From Verrucomicrobiota bacterium (GTDB taxonomy: Bacteria; Verrucomicrobiota; Verrucomicrobiia; Verrucomicrobiales; Verrucomicrobiaceae): 64,000 bases of DNA. The translations under genes were made by a program, and so were the position numbers. Positions within the stretch are counted from its first letter, which is position 1. Each line of letters opens with the position of its first letter. The notes below the pieces were generated by a model. It searched no databases, was not told the origin of the DNA, and saw only the letters and a list, made by a program, of their open reading frames with translations. Positions 48,312-58,957 of this stretch are shown piece by piece. The stretch lies in NCBI GenBank assembly GCA_026397715.1, contig JAPLUN010000409.1, forward strand, positions 1 through 64,000, read 5' to 3'.

Positions 48312-48776
48312 TCACTGCGGAAACAGCTCCCTCACCGCCTTCTCCCGGTAGGCAAAGATGCGCTTCAGCTGCGGCCGCACCAGCCATGCATGCGCCAGAT
48401 CTCCCAGCGGCGCAAAGGGCAGCACGTACGTCGCCTTGTCCTCCATTTCGATTCGGCCGTCGCCCAGATCGTGAAACTCATGCTCATGATGCCACACCGC
48501 ATACGGCCCCACACGCTGCTCGTCGATGAACCTCACCCCGGGTTCCACCAGCGTGATCTCAGACAGCCACGTCATCGGCAGTCCCAGCAGCGGTCTCACG
48601 CGGTACGCGATCATCATCCCCTCCCGCACCTGCGGCACCAGATCCGGTGTGATGATTTCAAACCCCAGTTCCGGCGGCGTGATCTTCGCCAGATTCCTCG
48701 GGTTCGAGAAAAAATCCCAAGCCTCCTGCCGCGTCGCCCGGATGATCTGCTTCGTGTGCAAAGTGTGAACAGCCAT
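48312..48776 (-). CDS. SRPBCC family protein
   Basis: 154 residues from the Met at 48776 (MAVHTLHTKQII). The pattern matches START/Bet v1-like SRPBCC proteins: an N-terminal strand, ATRQEAWDFFSNPRNLAKITPPELGFEI, then a strand-rich centre and a C-terminal helix (LVRPQLKRIFAYREKAVRELF). Such proteins bind hydrophobic ligands in the cytoplasm; members of this branch are often mislabelled as cell-division inhibitors. Its start lies 2 bp after the stop of the SDR gene, so it is translationally coupled as third gene of the TspO-SDR-SRPBCC operon. The ligand is unknown. Confidence 0.8.
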   Translation of the reverse strand: MAVHTLHTKQIIRATRQEAWDFFSNPRNLAKITPPELGFEIITPDLVPQVREGMMIAYRVRPLLGLPMTWLSEITLVEPGVRFIDEQRVGPYAVWHHEHEFHDLGDGRIEMEDKATYVLPFAPLGDLAHAWLVRPQLKRIFAYREKAVRELFPQ

Positions 48777-48778
48777 GG

Positions 48779-49597
48779 TCAGTTTGGAAAATCCGTGTTT
48801 GCCGCCACCACTCCCCACTGCTCCACCTCGCGCGTCAGCGCCGCCGCTTTGTCCCGCATCTTCTTCACCACATACTTGCCCAGAGGCAGCCGCAGCGGTG
48901 CCTCTCCATCCAGCACCATCTTCACGATGGCCTCCGCCGCACGCACCGGGTCTCCCGGCTGCTTGCCGTTCACCGTTTCCAGAAACGTGGCAAACTTGCG
49001 CGCACTGCCCGCATAATCCGCGATCTCACTCGCAGCCTTTTCCAAACCTCGCGCGATGAAATCCGTCCGGAACGGCCCCGGCTGCACCAGCGTCACCTGA
49101 ATTCCCAGCGGTGCCAGTTCCAGCCGCAGGCTCTCGCTCATCATCTCCAGCGCCGCCTTCGCTCCTCCATAGATGCCAAAACCCGGGTAATTCGAAATCG
49201 CCGCCGCCGCGCTGATGTTCACGATATGCCCGCTCCTCTGCGCCCGCAGCATCGGCAGCGCCGCACGGATCACATTCAGCGGCCCAAAAAAATTCGTCTC
49301 CATACTGCGGCGAATCTGCTCGTCACTGCACTCCTCCACCGCACCGATCAGTCCGTAGCCCGCGTTGTTCACGATCACATCCAGCGCTCCCGCAGCCGCG
49401 ATCACCTCACGCACATTCTCAGCATCCGTGATGTCCAGCGCCATCACCTCACAGCTTCCCGCACGCTCCAGATCCGCAATGCTCCGCACATCCCTCGCCG
49501 TGGCGATCACACGCTGCCCCGCGGCCAGCGCCGCCTCCGCTATCGCTCGGCCAAAGCCGCTCGAACATCCTGTGATCAGCCAGTTCTTTTGTGTCAT
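48779..49597 (-). CDS. Short-chain dehydrogenase/reductase
   Basis: 272 residues from the Met at 49597 (MTQKNWLITGCSSGFG). This is a classical SDR: the cofactor loop is TGCSSGFG (residues 9-16), the structural motif is NNAGYG, and the active-site YGGAK matches YxxxK. Arg residues in ATARDVRS after strand 2 suggest NADP(H). The start codon overlaps the end of tspO by 4 bp, and the stop abuts the SRPBCC start. The substrate is unknown; SDRs of this type beside SRPBCC and photolyase genes recur in light- or oxidative-stress clusters. Confidence 0.87.
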   Translation of the reverse strand: MTQKNWLITGCSSGFGRAIAEAALAAGQRVIATARDVRSIADLERAGSCEVMALDITDAENVREVIAAAGALDVIVNNAGYGLIGAVEECSDEQIRRSMETNFFGPLNVIRAALPMLRAQRSGHIVNISAAAAISNYPGFGIYGGAKAALEMMSESLRLELAPLGIQVTLVQPGPFRTDFIARGLEKAASEIADYAGSARKFATFLETVNGKQPGDPVRAAEAIVKMVLDGEAPLRLPLGKYVVKKMRDKAAALTREVEQWGVVAANTDFPN

Positions 49598-50070
49598 GAG
49601 GGATTCAATTTCCAAAGCGTGTAGTTCAGGGTCATTGCAAACGTGACCCACGCCAAATACGGCACAAACAGCCATCCGGCTGCCCTCTTCACGCGTCTAA
49701 AACTCAGCAGCGTCGCCAGAATCGCGATCCACAGCACCACGATTTCGACCAAAGCCCAGCCAAGCTGGTGCGCCCCAAAGAAAATAGGCGTCCACGCCGC
49801 ATTCAGCACCAGTTGCACGAAATAGAACCCCAGCGGCCGTGTAAATCCAACCCGCTTCCACACCAGCCACGCTGCGACCGCCATCAGCGTGTAAAGCAGC
49901 GTCCAGGCAGGACCAAACAACCACGCCGGCGGATTCCATGACGGCTTCTGCAAGGCCGCATACCACGCACCCGGCATGGAGCCCACACTCAGCAGTGGCG
50001 CGCAGAACGTGATGACGATGAATCCGACCAGCGCGAGGCCGCTGCGTGATTTGGAAGATGAAGTGCTCAT
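49594..50070 (-). CDS. tspO: TspO/MBR family tryptophan-rich sensory protein
   Basis: 158 residues from the Met at 50070, the usual TspO length; the longer frame to 50166 adds nothing membrane-like. Five hydrophobic helices are visible. The family motif PSWNPPAWLFGPAWTLLY lies near residues 35-52, with WTPIFFGAHQLGWAL and a C-terminal LAWVTFAMTLNYTLWKLN. Bacterial TspO proteins are inner- or outer-membrane porphyrin- and stress-linked proteins that in phototrophs affect pigment genes. It is first in an overlapping operon with the SDR and SRPBCC genes and is divergent from the cytochrome gene at 50208. Confidence 0.9.
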   Translation of the reverse strand: MSTSSSKSRSGLALVGFIVITFCAPLLSVGSMPGAWYAALQKPSWNPPAWLFGPAWTLLYTLMAVAAWLVWKRVGFTRPLGFYFVQLVLNAAWTPIFFGAHQLGWALVEIVVLWIAILATLLSFRRVKRAAGWLFVPYLAWVTFAMTLNYTLWKLNPS

Positions 50071-50207
50071 AGTTGACTCAAATACGCCTCTCGTGGCCGA
50101 TTTGCGGGTTTCTTCCAAACCACTCGCCGCAAAAATCTCAGGATTCTCCATAGCAGATGCATGCACCTTGCATGTTCATCAGCGTTGGTTTCTGCATGCT
50201 GCGTCTC

Positions 50208-53100
50208 ATGTCGAAACCTCTGCTCCTCTTCCTCGCCCTCTCCCTTTCCGCCCATGCGGACCCGGTGAGCTTCAGCCGCGAGGTGATGCCGCTGCTTTCA
50301 GACAACTGCCTTTCCTGCCACGGCCAGGACGCCGGACACCGCAAGGCCGACCTCCGCCTCGATACCCAGGAAGGCGCACGCGAAGTCCTCAAATCCGGCG
50401 ATTTCATCGACCGCATCGTCACCACCGATCCCGAGGAGATCATGCCACCCCCGAAGTCGCACAAACCCGCCCTCAAGCCAGAGCAGGTCGCTCTCCTTAA
50501 ACGCTGGATCGCCGAAGGCGCGAAGTGGGGAAAACACTGGTCCCTCGAAAAACCCGTGAAAGCGAAAGCCGAAGGCCATCCTGTGGACTTCTTCGTCAAA
50601 GCCCGCCTCGCCAAAGAAGGCCTCACACTCTCCCCCAAAGCCCCCGCTCACACCCTCCTCCGCCGCCTCTCCTTCGATCTCACCGGCCTCCCTCCTACCA
50701 TCCAGCATCAAGGCTCTAGCATCCAGGATCTAGCCGACACCCTCCTCGCCTCCCCCCACTTCGGCGAGCGCATGGCCATGAACTGGCTCGACGCCGCACG
50801 CTACGCTGACACCGACGGCTTCCAATCAGATGCCTCCCGCACCAACTGGCCCTGGCGCGACTACGTGGTCGCGTCCTTCAACGCCAACAAACCCTTCGAC
50901 CAGTTCACCCTGGAACAATTCGCCGGAGATCTCCTCCCCAACGCCACGCCCGAACAAAAACTCGCCACCTGCTTCCACCGCAATCACATGACCAACGGCG
51001 AAGGCGGTCGCGACAAGGAAGAATCCCGCATCGACTACGTCATCGACCGCGTGAACACCATGGGCACCGTCTGGCTCGGCCTCACCCTCGGCTGCACGCA
51101 GTGCCACTCGCACAAGTTCGATCCCATCTCCCAGCACGACTACTACAGTCTGAACGCCTTCTTCAACAGCATCGACGAAGACGGCGCCGCCGGCACGGGT
51201 GCCAAGCCCTATCTGAACTACCAGTCACCCCTCGCCAAGCGTGCGGTGGATGAAGCCCAAAAACTCGTCGATGCCCGCAAGCCCATCGAAGCCAAGGCCA
51301 AAGCCGACGCCGCCAAACCCTTCGAGAAATGGCTCGCGGAGCGTCAGAACGCCGTGAAGGGCGGCTTCCAGGCCTGGCATGTCATGCACGGCGCGGTGGA
51401 GTCCCAGGAAGGCTCAAAGCTGGCTCAGTCCAAAGACGGCACCGTCACCGCCAGCGGCCCCAATCCCAAGCAGGACGACTACCGCCTCATCTCGGTGATC
51501 AAACTCCCCCTCCTCACCGGCCTGAAGCTCGAAGTGCTGCCGCAAAAAGGCGTGCTCTCACGCGGCAAGGACGGCGAATTCATCCTGACCGACATCAAGC
51601 TGCAGGTGCGTCGCAAGGGCAGCTCCCAGATCCGCGATGTCCTCGTCAAATACGCCGTCGCCGATACCAAGACTGAAGCCAAGGCCCGCGAGTATGGCGA
51701 TGTGAAAGGCACGCTCGACGACGATCCCCGCAACGGCTGGACCACGAAGGGCTTCCCCAAAGACCAGCCGCACACCGCCCTCTACGGCCTCGCCGAACCG
51801 CTCGTGCTCGAAAGCGATGAAGAACTCATCTTCGAACTTCGCCACCGCTCCACCAACGGCGACGCCAACATCGCCAGCTTCCGCGTTTCCGCCACCGATC
51901 AGCCCGGCCCTGCCGTGCGCGAAATCGGCCCGACCCCGCTCGAACAACTCGCGATTGGCAAACCCGACCGTCACCGCCTGCTCGATCAATTCCTGGAAGA
52001 TCACGAACCCTACCAGATCGCGAAAGCCTCCCTCGATCGCGCCAATGCCCAGCTCAAGGAAGTTCAGGCCGCCGCCGGCAAGCTCAACGTCATGGTGCTC
52101 GCCGAGCGCAAAGAACCACGCGACACCCACGTCCTCGTTCGCGGTGTCTGGGACAAAAAAGGCGATGTCGTCCAGCGCGATGTCCCCGCCGCCATCGCTC
52201 CCTGGCCCGCTGGCATCGCACGGGACCGCATCGGCCTCGCCAAGTGGCTCACCTCCAAAGAAAATCCCCTCACCGCCCGCGTGTTCGTCAATCAAGTCTG
52301 GCAGATGCTCTTCGGTGCCGGACTCGTCCGCACCCCCGATGATTTCGGCCTGCAAGGCCAGCGCCCAACTCACCCCGAACTGCTCGACTGGCTCGCCGTC
52401 GATTTCATGGAGAATGGCTGGGACGTGAAGAAACTCATCAAGCTCATCGTCACCAGCGAGACCTACCAGCAGGCATCAGACCGCACCGATCCATCTGACC
52501 CTTCGAACCTCCTCCTCTCACGCGGCCCGCGCTTCCGCCTGCCCGCCTGGATGATCCGTGACGCCGCCCTCGCTTCCTCCGGCCTGCTCAATCCCGCTCT
52601 CGGTGGCCCACCCGTGCGCCCCCACCAGCCCGATGGCGTGTGGGAGGAGATCTTCATGGGCCGCTTCACCTATGAGCCCAGCCAGGGCGCGGCCCAGCAC
52701 CGGCGCACCTTGTACGCCTTCTGGCGTCGTAGCATCGCCCCCACCTTCCTCTTCGACAGCGCCCAGCGCCGCGTCTGTGAAGTCAGCATGAGCCGCACCA
52801 ACACCCCTCTCCAAGCCCTCACCCTCCTCAATGACGAGACCATGATGGAAGCCTCCCGCGCCCTCGCCAAACGCATGCTCGCCGCGAAAACCGAAGATCG
52901 TCTCCCCCTGATCTACCACGCCGTATTGACCCGCGATGCTTCTGCACAAGAACTCGCCATCCTCCAGCGCGAACTCGACCGCGCTCTCTCCCATTACCGC
53001 GCCCATCCTGAAGACGCCCGCAAACTGCAAACCACGCCCGAACTCGCCGCGCACACGCTCGTGGCCAGTCTGGTCCTCAATCTCGACGAAGCCATCACCC

Positions 53101-53108
<8 letters not shown>
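50208..53108 (+). CDS. Planctomycete-type cytochrome c with DUF1549 and DUF1553 domains
   Basis: About 966 residues. Start at 50208 gives MSKPLLLFLALSLSAHA, a good signal peptide; Mets at 50196 and 50157 are alternatives. A single haem c site, CLSCH (C34, C37, H38), with MPPPKSHKPAL as probable axial region, forms the PSCyt1 domain. DUF1549 follows (LLRRLSFDLTGLPPT, NWLDAARYADTDGFQSD), with a CTQCHSHKFDPI motif that may hold a second haem. A middle beta-rich domain precedes DUF1553 (NPLTARVFVNQVWQMLFGAGLV, MSRTNTPLQALTLLND). Such proteins are periplasmic and abundant in Planctomycetota and Verrucomicrobiota, probably in breakdown of complex polysaccharides. The gene overlaps the DUF1501 gene by 8 bp. 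Confidence 0.9.
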
Positions 53109-54525
<1,417 letters not shown>

Positions 54526-54550
54526 CCCCCGCTGCTCAGCGCCCCTCTAA

Positions 54551-54586
54551 ATCGTCCTCGTCTTCGTTCTCCTACTCGTCCTCGAT
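54551..54586. repeat. Degenerate hexanucleotide repeat (TCGTCC-like)
   Basis: About six units with 6-bp period (TCGTCC, TCGTCT, TCGTTC, TCCTAC, TCGTCC, TCGATC) lie just past the DUF1501 stop. From memory, similar GA/TC-rich hexamer tracts are scattered in intergenic regions of related genomes; this was not searched. Confidence 0.5.
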
Positions 54587-54641
54587 CCTGCCACTCCGCT
54601 CCACTCAACATAATCGCACAACCCAGCGCTGTTCCGTAGTT

Positions 54642-54655
54642 CCGCCTTCAGGCGG
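54642..54655. repeat. REP-like palindrome between convergent genes
   Basis: CCGCCT-TC-AGGCGG is a perfect 6-bp stem with a 2-nt loop in GTTCCGTAGTTCCGCC context, between the convergent DUF1501 and photolyase genes. It may be a dispersed palindromic element or a bidirectional terminator; there is no T-run. Confidence 0.45.
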
Positions 54656-54723
54656 TCTGGAAAGCTCCGCCAGCTCACCTGCATCATCCTCGCCCCAGTC
54701 GCTCTTCAGCAGCAGAAAGCCAC

Positions 54724-56265
54724 TCACCCCTGCCCACCACACCCCTCCCTCACCCTCCGCGCCTGCTCCTGAATCGCCTCCCGCTTCTCCGCACTCAGTC
54801 GCCCCAGATTCTTCAGCTGCATCGCCATCCTCTGATTCCCCCGCAGCCTCACCTCATGCTGCAGCAGATAGTCCCAATACAGCGTCGTAAAAGGACACGC
54901 CTTCGCCCCCGTGGCCTGTGCCGGATCATACTTGCAGCCCGTGCAGTAGTTGCTCATCCGCTGGATGTATTTGCCGCTCGCAACATACGGCTTGCTGGCC
55001 ATCAGGCCGCCGTCCCCATACTGGGACATGCCCAGCGTGTTGGGCAGTTCCACCCACTCCACCGCGTCCACATACACCGCCAGATACCACTCGTGCACCT
55101 GATGCGGGTCCACCCCGTAGAGCAGCGCAAACAAACCCGTTACCATCAGCCGCTGAATGTGGTGCGCATACCCGTAGCGCAGCGTCTGTGAAAGAGCATC
55201 CCTCAGGCAGTTCATGTCCGTCTCCCCCGTCCAGTAAAAACCCGGCAGCGCTTCGTGCGCCTGCATTTCATTCAGCCGCACATAGTCCGGCATCTTCAGC
55301 CAGTAGATACCACGCACATACTCTCGCCAGCCAAGAATCTGCCGGATGAATCCCTCGACCGCAGCCAGCGGCGCATGCCCGGAGCGCCACGCCTTTTCCG
55401 CTGCCGCGATCACCAAGCGCGGGTTCAGTAGCTTCAGGTTCATCGCCGCACTCAGCCGTGAATGATACAGCCACGGCTCATTCACCCACATGGCATCCTG
55501 ATACTGCCCAAACTGCGCCAGCCGATGCGCGATGAAATCCTCCAGCGCCTCCACACTCTGCGCCGCCGTCACTGGCCAGTCGAAATCCTTCAGCGTGCCA
55601 GGATGTTTGGCAAAGCGCTCCTCCACCAGTGCGATGACCTCCCGCGTGATCTCATCCGGCACGAACCGCCGTGGAGGCACCCGCAGCAGATCCGGCCCCT
55701 CTTTGCCAAAGGCCCCGCGATTGTCGTGGTCAAAGTTCCACTGCCCGCCCGCCGGCTTGCCCTCCTCCATCAGCACCCCCGTGCGCTGCCGCATCTCCCG
55801 ATAAAAGAACTCCATGCGCAGCTGTTTTCGCCCTTTGGCATGCTCCGCAAACTCAGCCGTTGTGCAAAGAAAGTGCCGGTCCTCCCTTACCTCCAAAGCC
55901 ACCCCCAGCTCCGCAGCCACAGCCTCCAGATCACGCTGCACTCCCCATTCCCCCGCCTGCACCATCACCAGTGCCGAAGGACGGAGTTCCAGCAAACTGG
56001 CGCGCAACGCCTCCACAAAGCTCTCATGCGCACCCATCTCATGATAAACCACCCGCCATCCCTTCTCCCGCAGCGCCTCACGGAAATGCCGCATGGCCGC
56101 GAGAAAGACCGCGATGCGCGCCTTCACGCTCCACACCTTGGTCGACTCCGCCGCCACCTCGGCCATCCACACCACATCCCGCAGCGGATCAAAGCCGTCA
56201 AAAGCGGCGGATTGAAGATCAAGCTGGTCTCCCAGCACTAGCACAAGTCGGGGTCGGGATGGCAT
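54724..56265 (-). CDS. Iron-sulfur bacterial photolyase/cryptochrome (FeS-BCP, PhrB-like)
   Basis: 513 residues, full length. The N-terminal Rossmann-like domain (LVLVLGDQLDLQSAAFDGF) begins at residue 7, and a helical FAD domain follows (WREYVRGIYWLKMPDY, RYGYAHHIQRLMVTGLF, NTLGMSQYGDGG). Four cysteines fall at C353, C441, C444 and C457; the 88-3-13 spacing equals that of the [4Fe-4S] ligands of Agrobacterium PhrB (350, 438, 441, 454). The enzyme is therefore expected to bind FAD and an iron-sulfur cluster and to repair (6-4) photoproducts with light, or act as a cryptochrome. It sits near the TspO-SDR-SRPBCC operon, suggesting a light/UV response neighbourhood. Divergent from the gene at 56380. 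Confidence 0.92.
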   Translation of the reverse strand: MPSRPRLVLVLGDQLDLQSAAFDGFDPLRDVVWMAEVAAESTKVWSVKARIAVFLAAMRHFREALREKGWRVVYHEMGAHESFVEALRASLLELRPSALVMVQAGEWGVQRDLEAVAAELGVALEVREDRHFLCTTAEFAEHAKGRKQLRMEFFYREMRQRTGVLMEEGKPAGGQWNFDHDNRGAFGKEGPDLLRVPPRRFVPDEITREVIALVEERFAKHPGTLKDFDWPVTAAQSVEALEDFIAHRLAQFGQYQDAMWVNEPWLYHSRLSAAMNLKLLNPRLVIAAAEKAWRSGHAPLAAVEGFIRQILGWREYVRGIYWLKMPDYVRLNEMQAHEALPGFYWTGETDMNCLRDALSQTLRYGYAHHIQRLMVTGLFALLYGVDPHQVHEWYLAVYVDAVEWVELPNTLGMSQYGDGGLMASKPYVASGKYIQRMSNYCTGCKYDPAQATGAKACPFTTLYWDYLLQHEVRLRGNQRMAMQLKNLGRLSAEKREAIQEQARRVREGCGGQG

Positions 56266-56379
56266 GGCGCATGCCCATTACGCCCCACGCGATGCCGAGG
56301 CCGCAACCGGCTTCTATGTCATACCCGGCCTTCCTATTTGCCCCTGCGCTGACTCGCTTCATAGGAAGCCACACTCCCC

Positions 56380-56778
56380 ATGCCCCTGATCCGCTACCTG
56401 CAAAACCTCTCCACCGGCCGCACCATCCTCTGGTGCTACTTCATCTGGTGGGTGCTCAGCATCATCCATCATTTCGATCCCACTCCGCGCATCTGGCTCA
56501 CCTCACTCGGCCTCAGCGGCATAATCGGCGCCGCGCTGATCCTCAGCACACGTCCATCCTCCGGCAACGCCACCAAGACCGACCCTTGGGTCCTCTTCCG
56601 CCTCTTTCTCATGCCCTTCTGCGTCTCCAGCTTCGCCGCCTTGGTGAAAGACGCAGGCTACCTTCTGGTCTTCCCTCCATCCCTCAAAGAAAACGCCATC
56701 GGCATCAGCTTGATCACGGTGTTCCTCCTCACCGTGTGGAGCATCAAAAAGCTTACGCCATGCGCCCTTCCGAAGTGA
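56380..56778 (+). CDS. Small integral membrane protein, 132 aa
   Basis: Family not recognised. Four hydrophobic segments are visible: ILWCYFIWWVLSII, IWLTSLGLSGIIGAALIL, LFRLFLMPFCVSSFAALV and AIGISLITVFLLTVW; both ends are polar. AGGAAG about 10 bp before the ATG is a good ribosome binding site, which supports a real gene. It is divergent from the photolyase (114 bp apart) and converges with the histidine kinase gene. Confidence 0.65.
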   Translation: MPLIRYLQNLSTGRTILWCYFIWWVLSIIHHFDPTPRIWLTSLGLSGIIGAALILSTRPSSGNATKTDPWVLFRLFLMPFCVSSFAALVKDAGYLLVFPPSLKENAIGISLITVFLLTVWSIKKLTPCALPK

Positions 56779-56798
56779 TGCAGGCACTCCTGCCTGCA
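56779..56798. terminator. Hairpin between convergent genes
   Basis: TGCAGGCA-CTCC-TGCCTGCA is a perfect 8-bp stem with a 4-nt loop, starting immediately after the stop at 56778 and lying between two convergent genes. A bidirectional terminator role is likely from position; there is no T-run on either side. Confidence 0.45.
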
Positions 56799-56855
56799 AC
56801 CATCGAAGCCCACCGCCGCCTGCCACCCATTCGCAACCTTGGCGCCCCCTTTTTC

Positions 56856-58250
56856 TCATGCCGCAGGCAGCCTGACCGTAAACGTGCTCCCCTGACCCAC
56901 CACGCTCGTCACGCTCACACCGCCCCCGTGCGCTTCCGTCAGCGCCTTCACAATCGACAACCCCAGCCCGCTGCCCCCATGCACACGGGAACGCGCCTTG
57001 TCCACGCGGTAGAAGCGCTCAAACAAATGCGGCAGATGCTCCGGCGCAATTCCCCCGCCCGTGTCTATGACCTGCACCTCAATCCACGGCGGCACTTTGG
57101 AAACTCGCACCGTCACATGTTCTCCCGCCGGTGAGTACCTCACAGCGTTCTCAACAAGGTTCGCCACCACCCGCTCCAGCGCAATCCGGTCGCCGTTCAC
57201 ACTGAGCGGTTCATTCGTGCCGTCCTCATGCTGCAACGCGATGCGCTTCTCACCCGCAAGTCCCTGCAGCCGCGCAGTCACGCCTGCGCAAAGCTCGCTC
57301 ACATTCACCAGCTCCCGCTGCGCGATGCCATCCCCGACATCCACCTGCGCAAGCGCGAGCATGTTTTCCGTGAGCCGGGACAGCCGCTCGATCTCCTCCT
57401 TGTTGCTGACGAGCACTTCACGGTAATCTTCCGCGCTGCGCGGCTTTCTGAGCGCCACCTCGATCTCCCCTCGCAGCACCGTCAGCGGCGTGCGCAGTTC
57501 ATGTGAAGCATCCGCCGTGAACCGCTGCTGCGTCGCATGCGCAGATTCCAGACGGTCCAGCAGCAGATTGAACGAAGCCGCCAGTGCCGCCAGCTCCGCG
57601 TCATCCGCAGGCACAAACAAACGCCGCAGTCCCAGTTCCGCACTGCTCAGTCCGCGCGCCGCTTCCTCCAGATTCGCCACCGATCGCAGCCATTGTCGGC
57701 TCAGATGCCAGGCCGCCATAGCCCCTGCAGCCAGCATGGCCGCGCCACAGCTCACCAGCCAGACCAGCAGCCGCCGTTCACGCGCATGCACCGCCTCCAG
57801 CGGCATCAGAGCCTGCGCATACAGAGTCACGGGGTCTCCCCACAGCTCTCGACGCGGATGCGTCGCCACGCGGTAGGCACGTCCATCCGCATGCAGCGTC
57901 TCGATCACCGCATTGCCCGCAGGATGCTCCGAGCGTCGCGCTTCATCACTCAGCGGAATCGCCTGCGCAAGATTGCTCGACTTCCCAGCCACGCTGCCGT
58001 CCGCCGCAAAAACCTGCAGCATGAAATGACGCTCCTGCACCTGCAGCTCCTGCTCGATCCACGGCTCAATCCGGTTCCGCATCGGCGTCACCAGCCTGCC
58101 AAGCAGCGTTGCTTTCGACCGCAGAAAATCATCCAGATCATTCGTCATCGCCTCGCGCGCCACCAACCACGCAATGACACCAAACATCAGCAGCGCCGCC
58201 GCCAGCAGCGCAGTGAAACTGATGCAAAGCCGTGCGCGCAGAGATTTCAT
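56856..58250 (-). CDS. Two-component sensor histidine kinase
   Basis: 464 residues from the Met at 58250 (MKSLRARLCISFTALL), overlapping the response regulator by 4 bp. Helix 1 (residues 9-31) and helix 2 (about 168-190) flank a periplasmic sensor of roughly 135 residues. A HAMP region follows (RSVANLEEAARGLSS), then the dimerisation helix with the phospho-acceptor in SHELRTPLTV (H250). The ATP-binding domain shows the N box (NLVENAVRYS), G1 (DTGGGI), F box (FERFYRVD) and G2 (GGSGLGLSIV). The overall build resembles CusS-type metal sensor kinases, but the periplasmic ligand cannot be assigned. Confidence 0.9.
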   Translation of the reverse strand: MKSLRARLCISFTALLAAALLMFGVIAWLVAREAMTNDLDDFLRSKATLLGRLVTPMRNRIEPWIEQELQVQERHFMLQVFAADGSVAGKSSNLAQAIPLSDEARRSEHPAGNAVIETLHADGRAYRVATHPRRELWGDPVTLYAQALMPLEAVHARERRLLVWLVSCGAAMLAAGAMAAWHLSRQWLRSVANLEEAARGLSSAELGLRRLFVPADDAELAALAASFNLLLDRLESAHATQQRFTADASHELRTPLTVLRGEIEVALRKPRSAEDYREVLVSNKEEIERLSRLTENMLALAQVDVGDGIAQRELVNVSELCAGVTARLQGLAGEKRIALQHEDGTNEPLSVNGDRIALERVVANLVENAVRYSPAGEHVTVRVSKVPPWIEVQVIDTGGGIAPEHLPHLFERFYRVDKARSRVHGGSGLGLSIVKALTEAHGGGVSVTSVVGQGSTFTVRLPAA

Positions 58251-58918
58251 GATGTTTGCAGCAGGTAGCCCGCGCCACGCACGGTTTGGATCAGTGCCGG
58301 TGAGAAGCCACGATCGATCTTCTCCCGCAAATGGTAAACCGTGACTTCGATCACATTGCTCGGCGTGTTCGGCAGGTCTTCCCACACCGTCTCCGCCAGC
58401 TCCGCCCGCGTCACCACATTCCCCGCACGGCGCAGCAGATGCGCCAGCACGCCGAACTCCTTGGAGGAGAGCGTCACCAGCTTCCCGCCCCGCGTCACAC
58501 GCCGCGCACGCAGATCCACCTGAACATCCGCCGCATGCAGCAGCGCAGACTCCTCAGCAATGCTCCGCCGCAACAGCGCACGCACGCGCGCCAGCAGCTC
58601 CGCAAAGGCAAACGGCTTCACCAGATAATCATCCGCTCCAAGATCCAGCCCCTGCACCCGATCCCCCACGCCATCTCGCGCAGTGAGCATCATCACCCGC
58701 GTGGACACACCCGCTGCCCTCAGCGCACGCAGCACCGAAAATCCATCTCGCAGTGGCAGCATCACATCAAGGATGATCAGATCAAAACTGCCCTCCCTTG
58801 CTTTGACCAGCCCTGCCTCACCATCCAGGGCGGTTTCGACAGCAAACCCCTCCTCGCGCAGCCCGCGTTCAATGAAGCGGGCCACCTTGATTTCATCTTC
58901 GATGACGAGGAGGCGCAT
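58247..58918 (-). CDS. OmpR-family response regulator
   Basis: 223 residues from the ATG at 58918; a TTG at 58927 is the only upstream alternative. The receiver domain has the acidic pair ED in VIEDEIKVARF, the phosphorylation site D51 in LIILDVMLP, the switch threonine in MMLTARDG and the lysine in YLVKPFAF. The C-terminal winged helix (SSKEFGVLAHLLRRAGNVVTRAEL, SNVIEVTVYHLREKID, VRGAGYLL) binds DNA. It precedes and overlaps the sensor kinase gene. Targets are unknown; similarity to CusR/CopR-like regulators suggests metals as one possible signal. Confidence 0.92.
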   Translation of the reverse strand: MRLLVIEDEIKVARFIERGLREEGFAVETALDGEAGLVKAREGSFDLIILDVMLPLRDGFSVLRALRAAGVSTRVMMLTARDGVGDRVQGLDLGADDYLVKPFAFAELLARVRALLRRSIAEESALLHAADVQVDLRARRVTRGGKLVTLSSKEFGVLAHLLRRAGNVVTRAELAETVWEDLPNTPSNVIEVTVYHLREKIDRGFSPALIQTVRGAGYLLQTS

Positions 58919-58957
58919 GCAGGCCAAGAAACGCGGCGATGCCGATCGTGAAACCCG

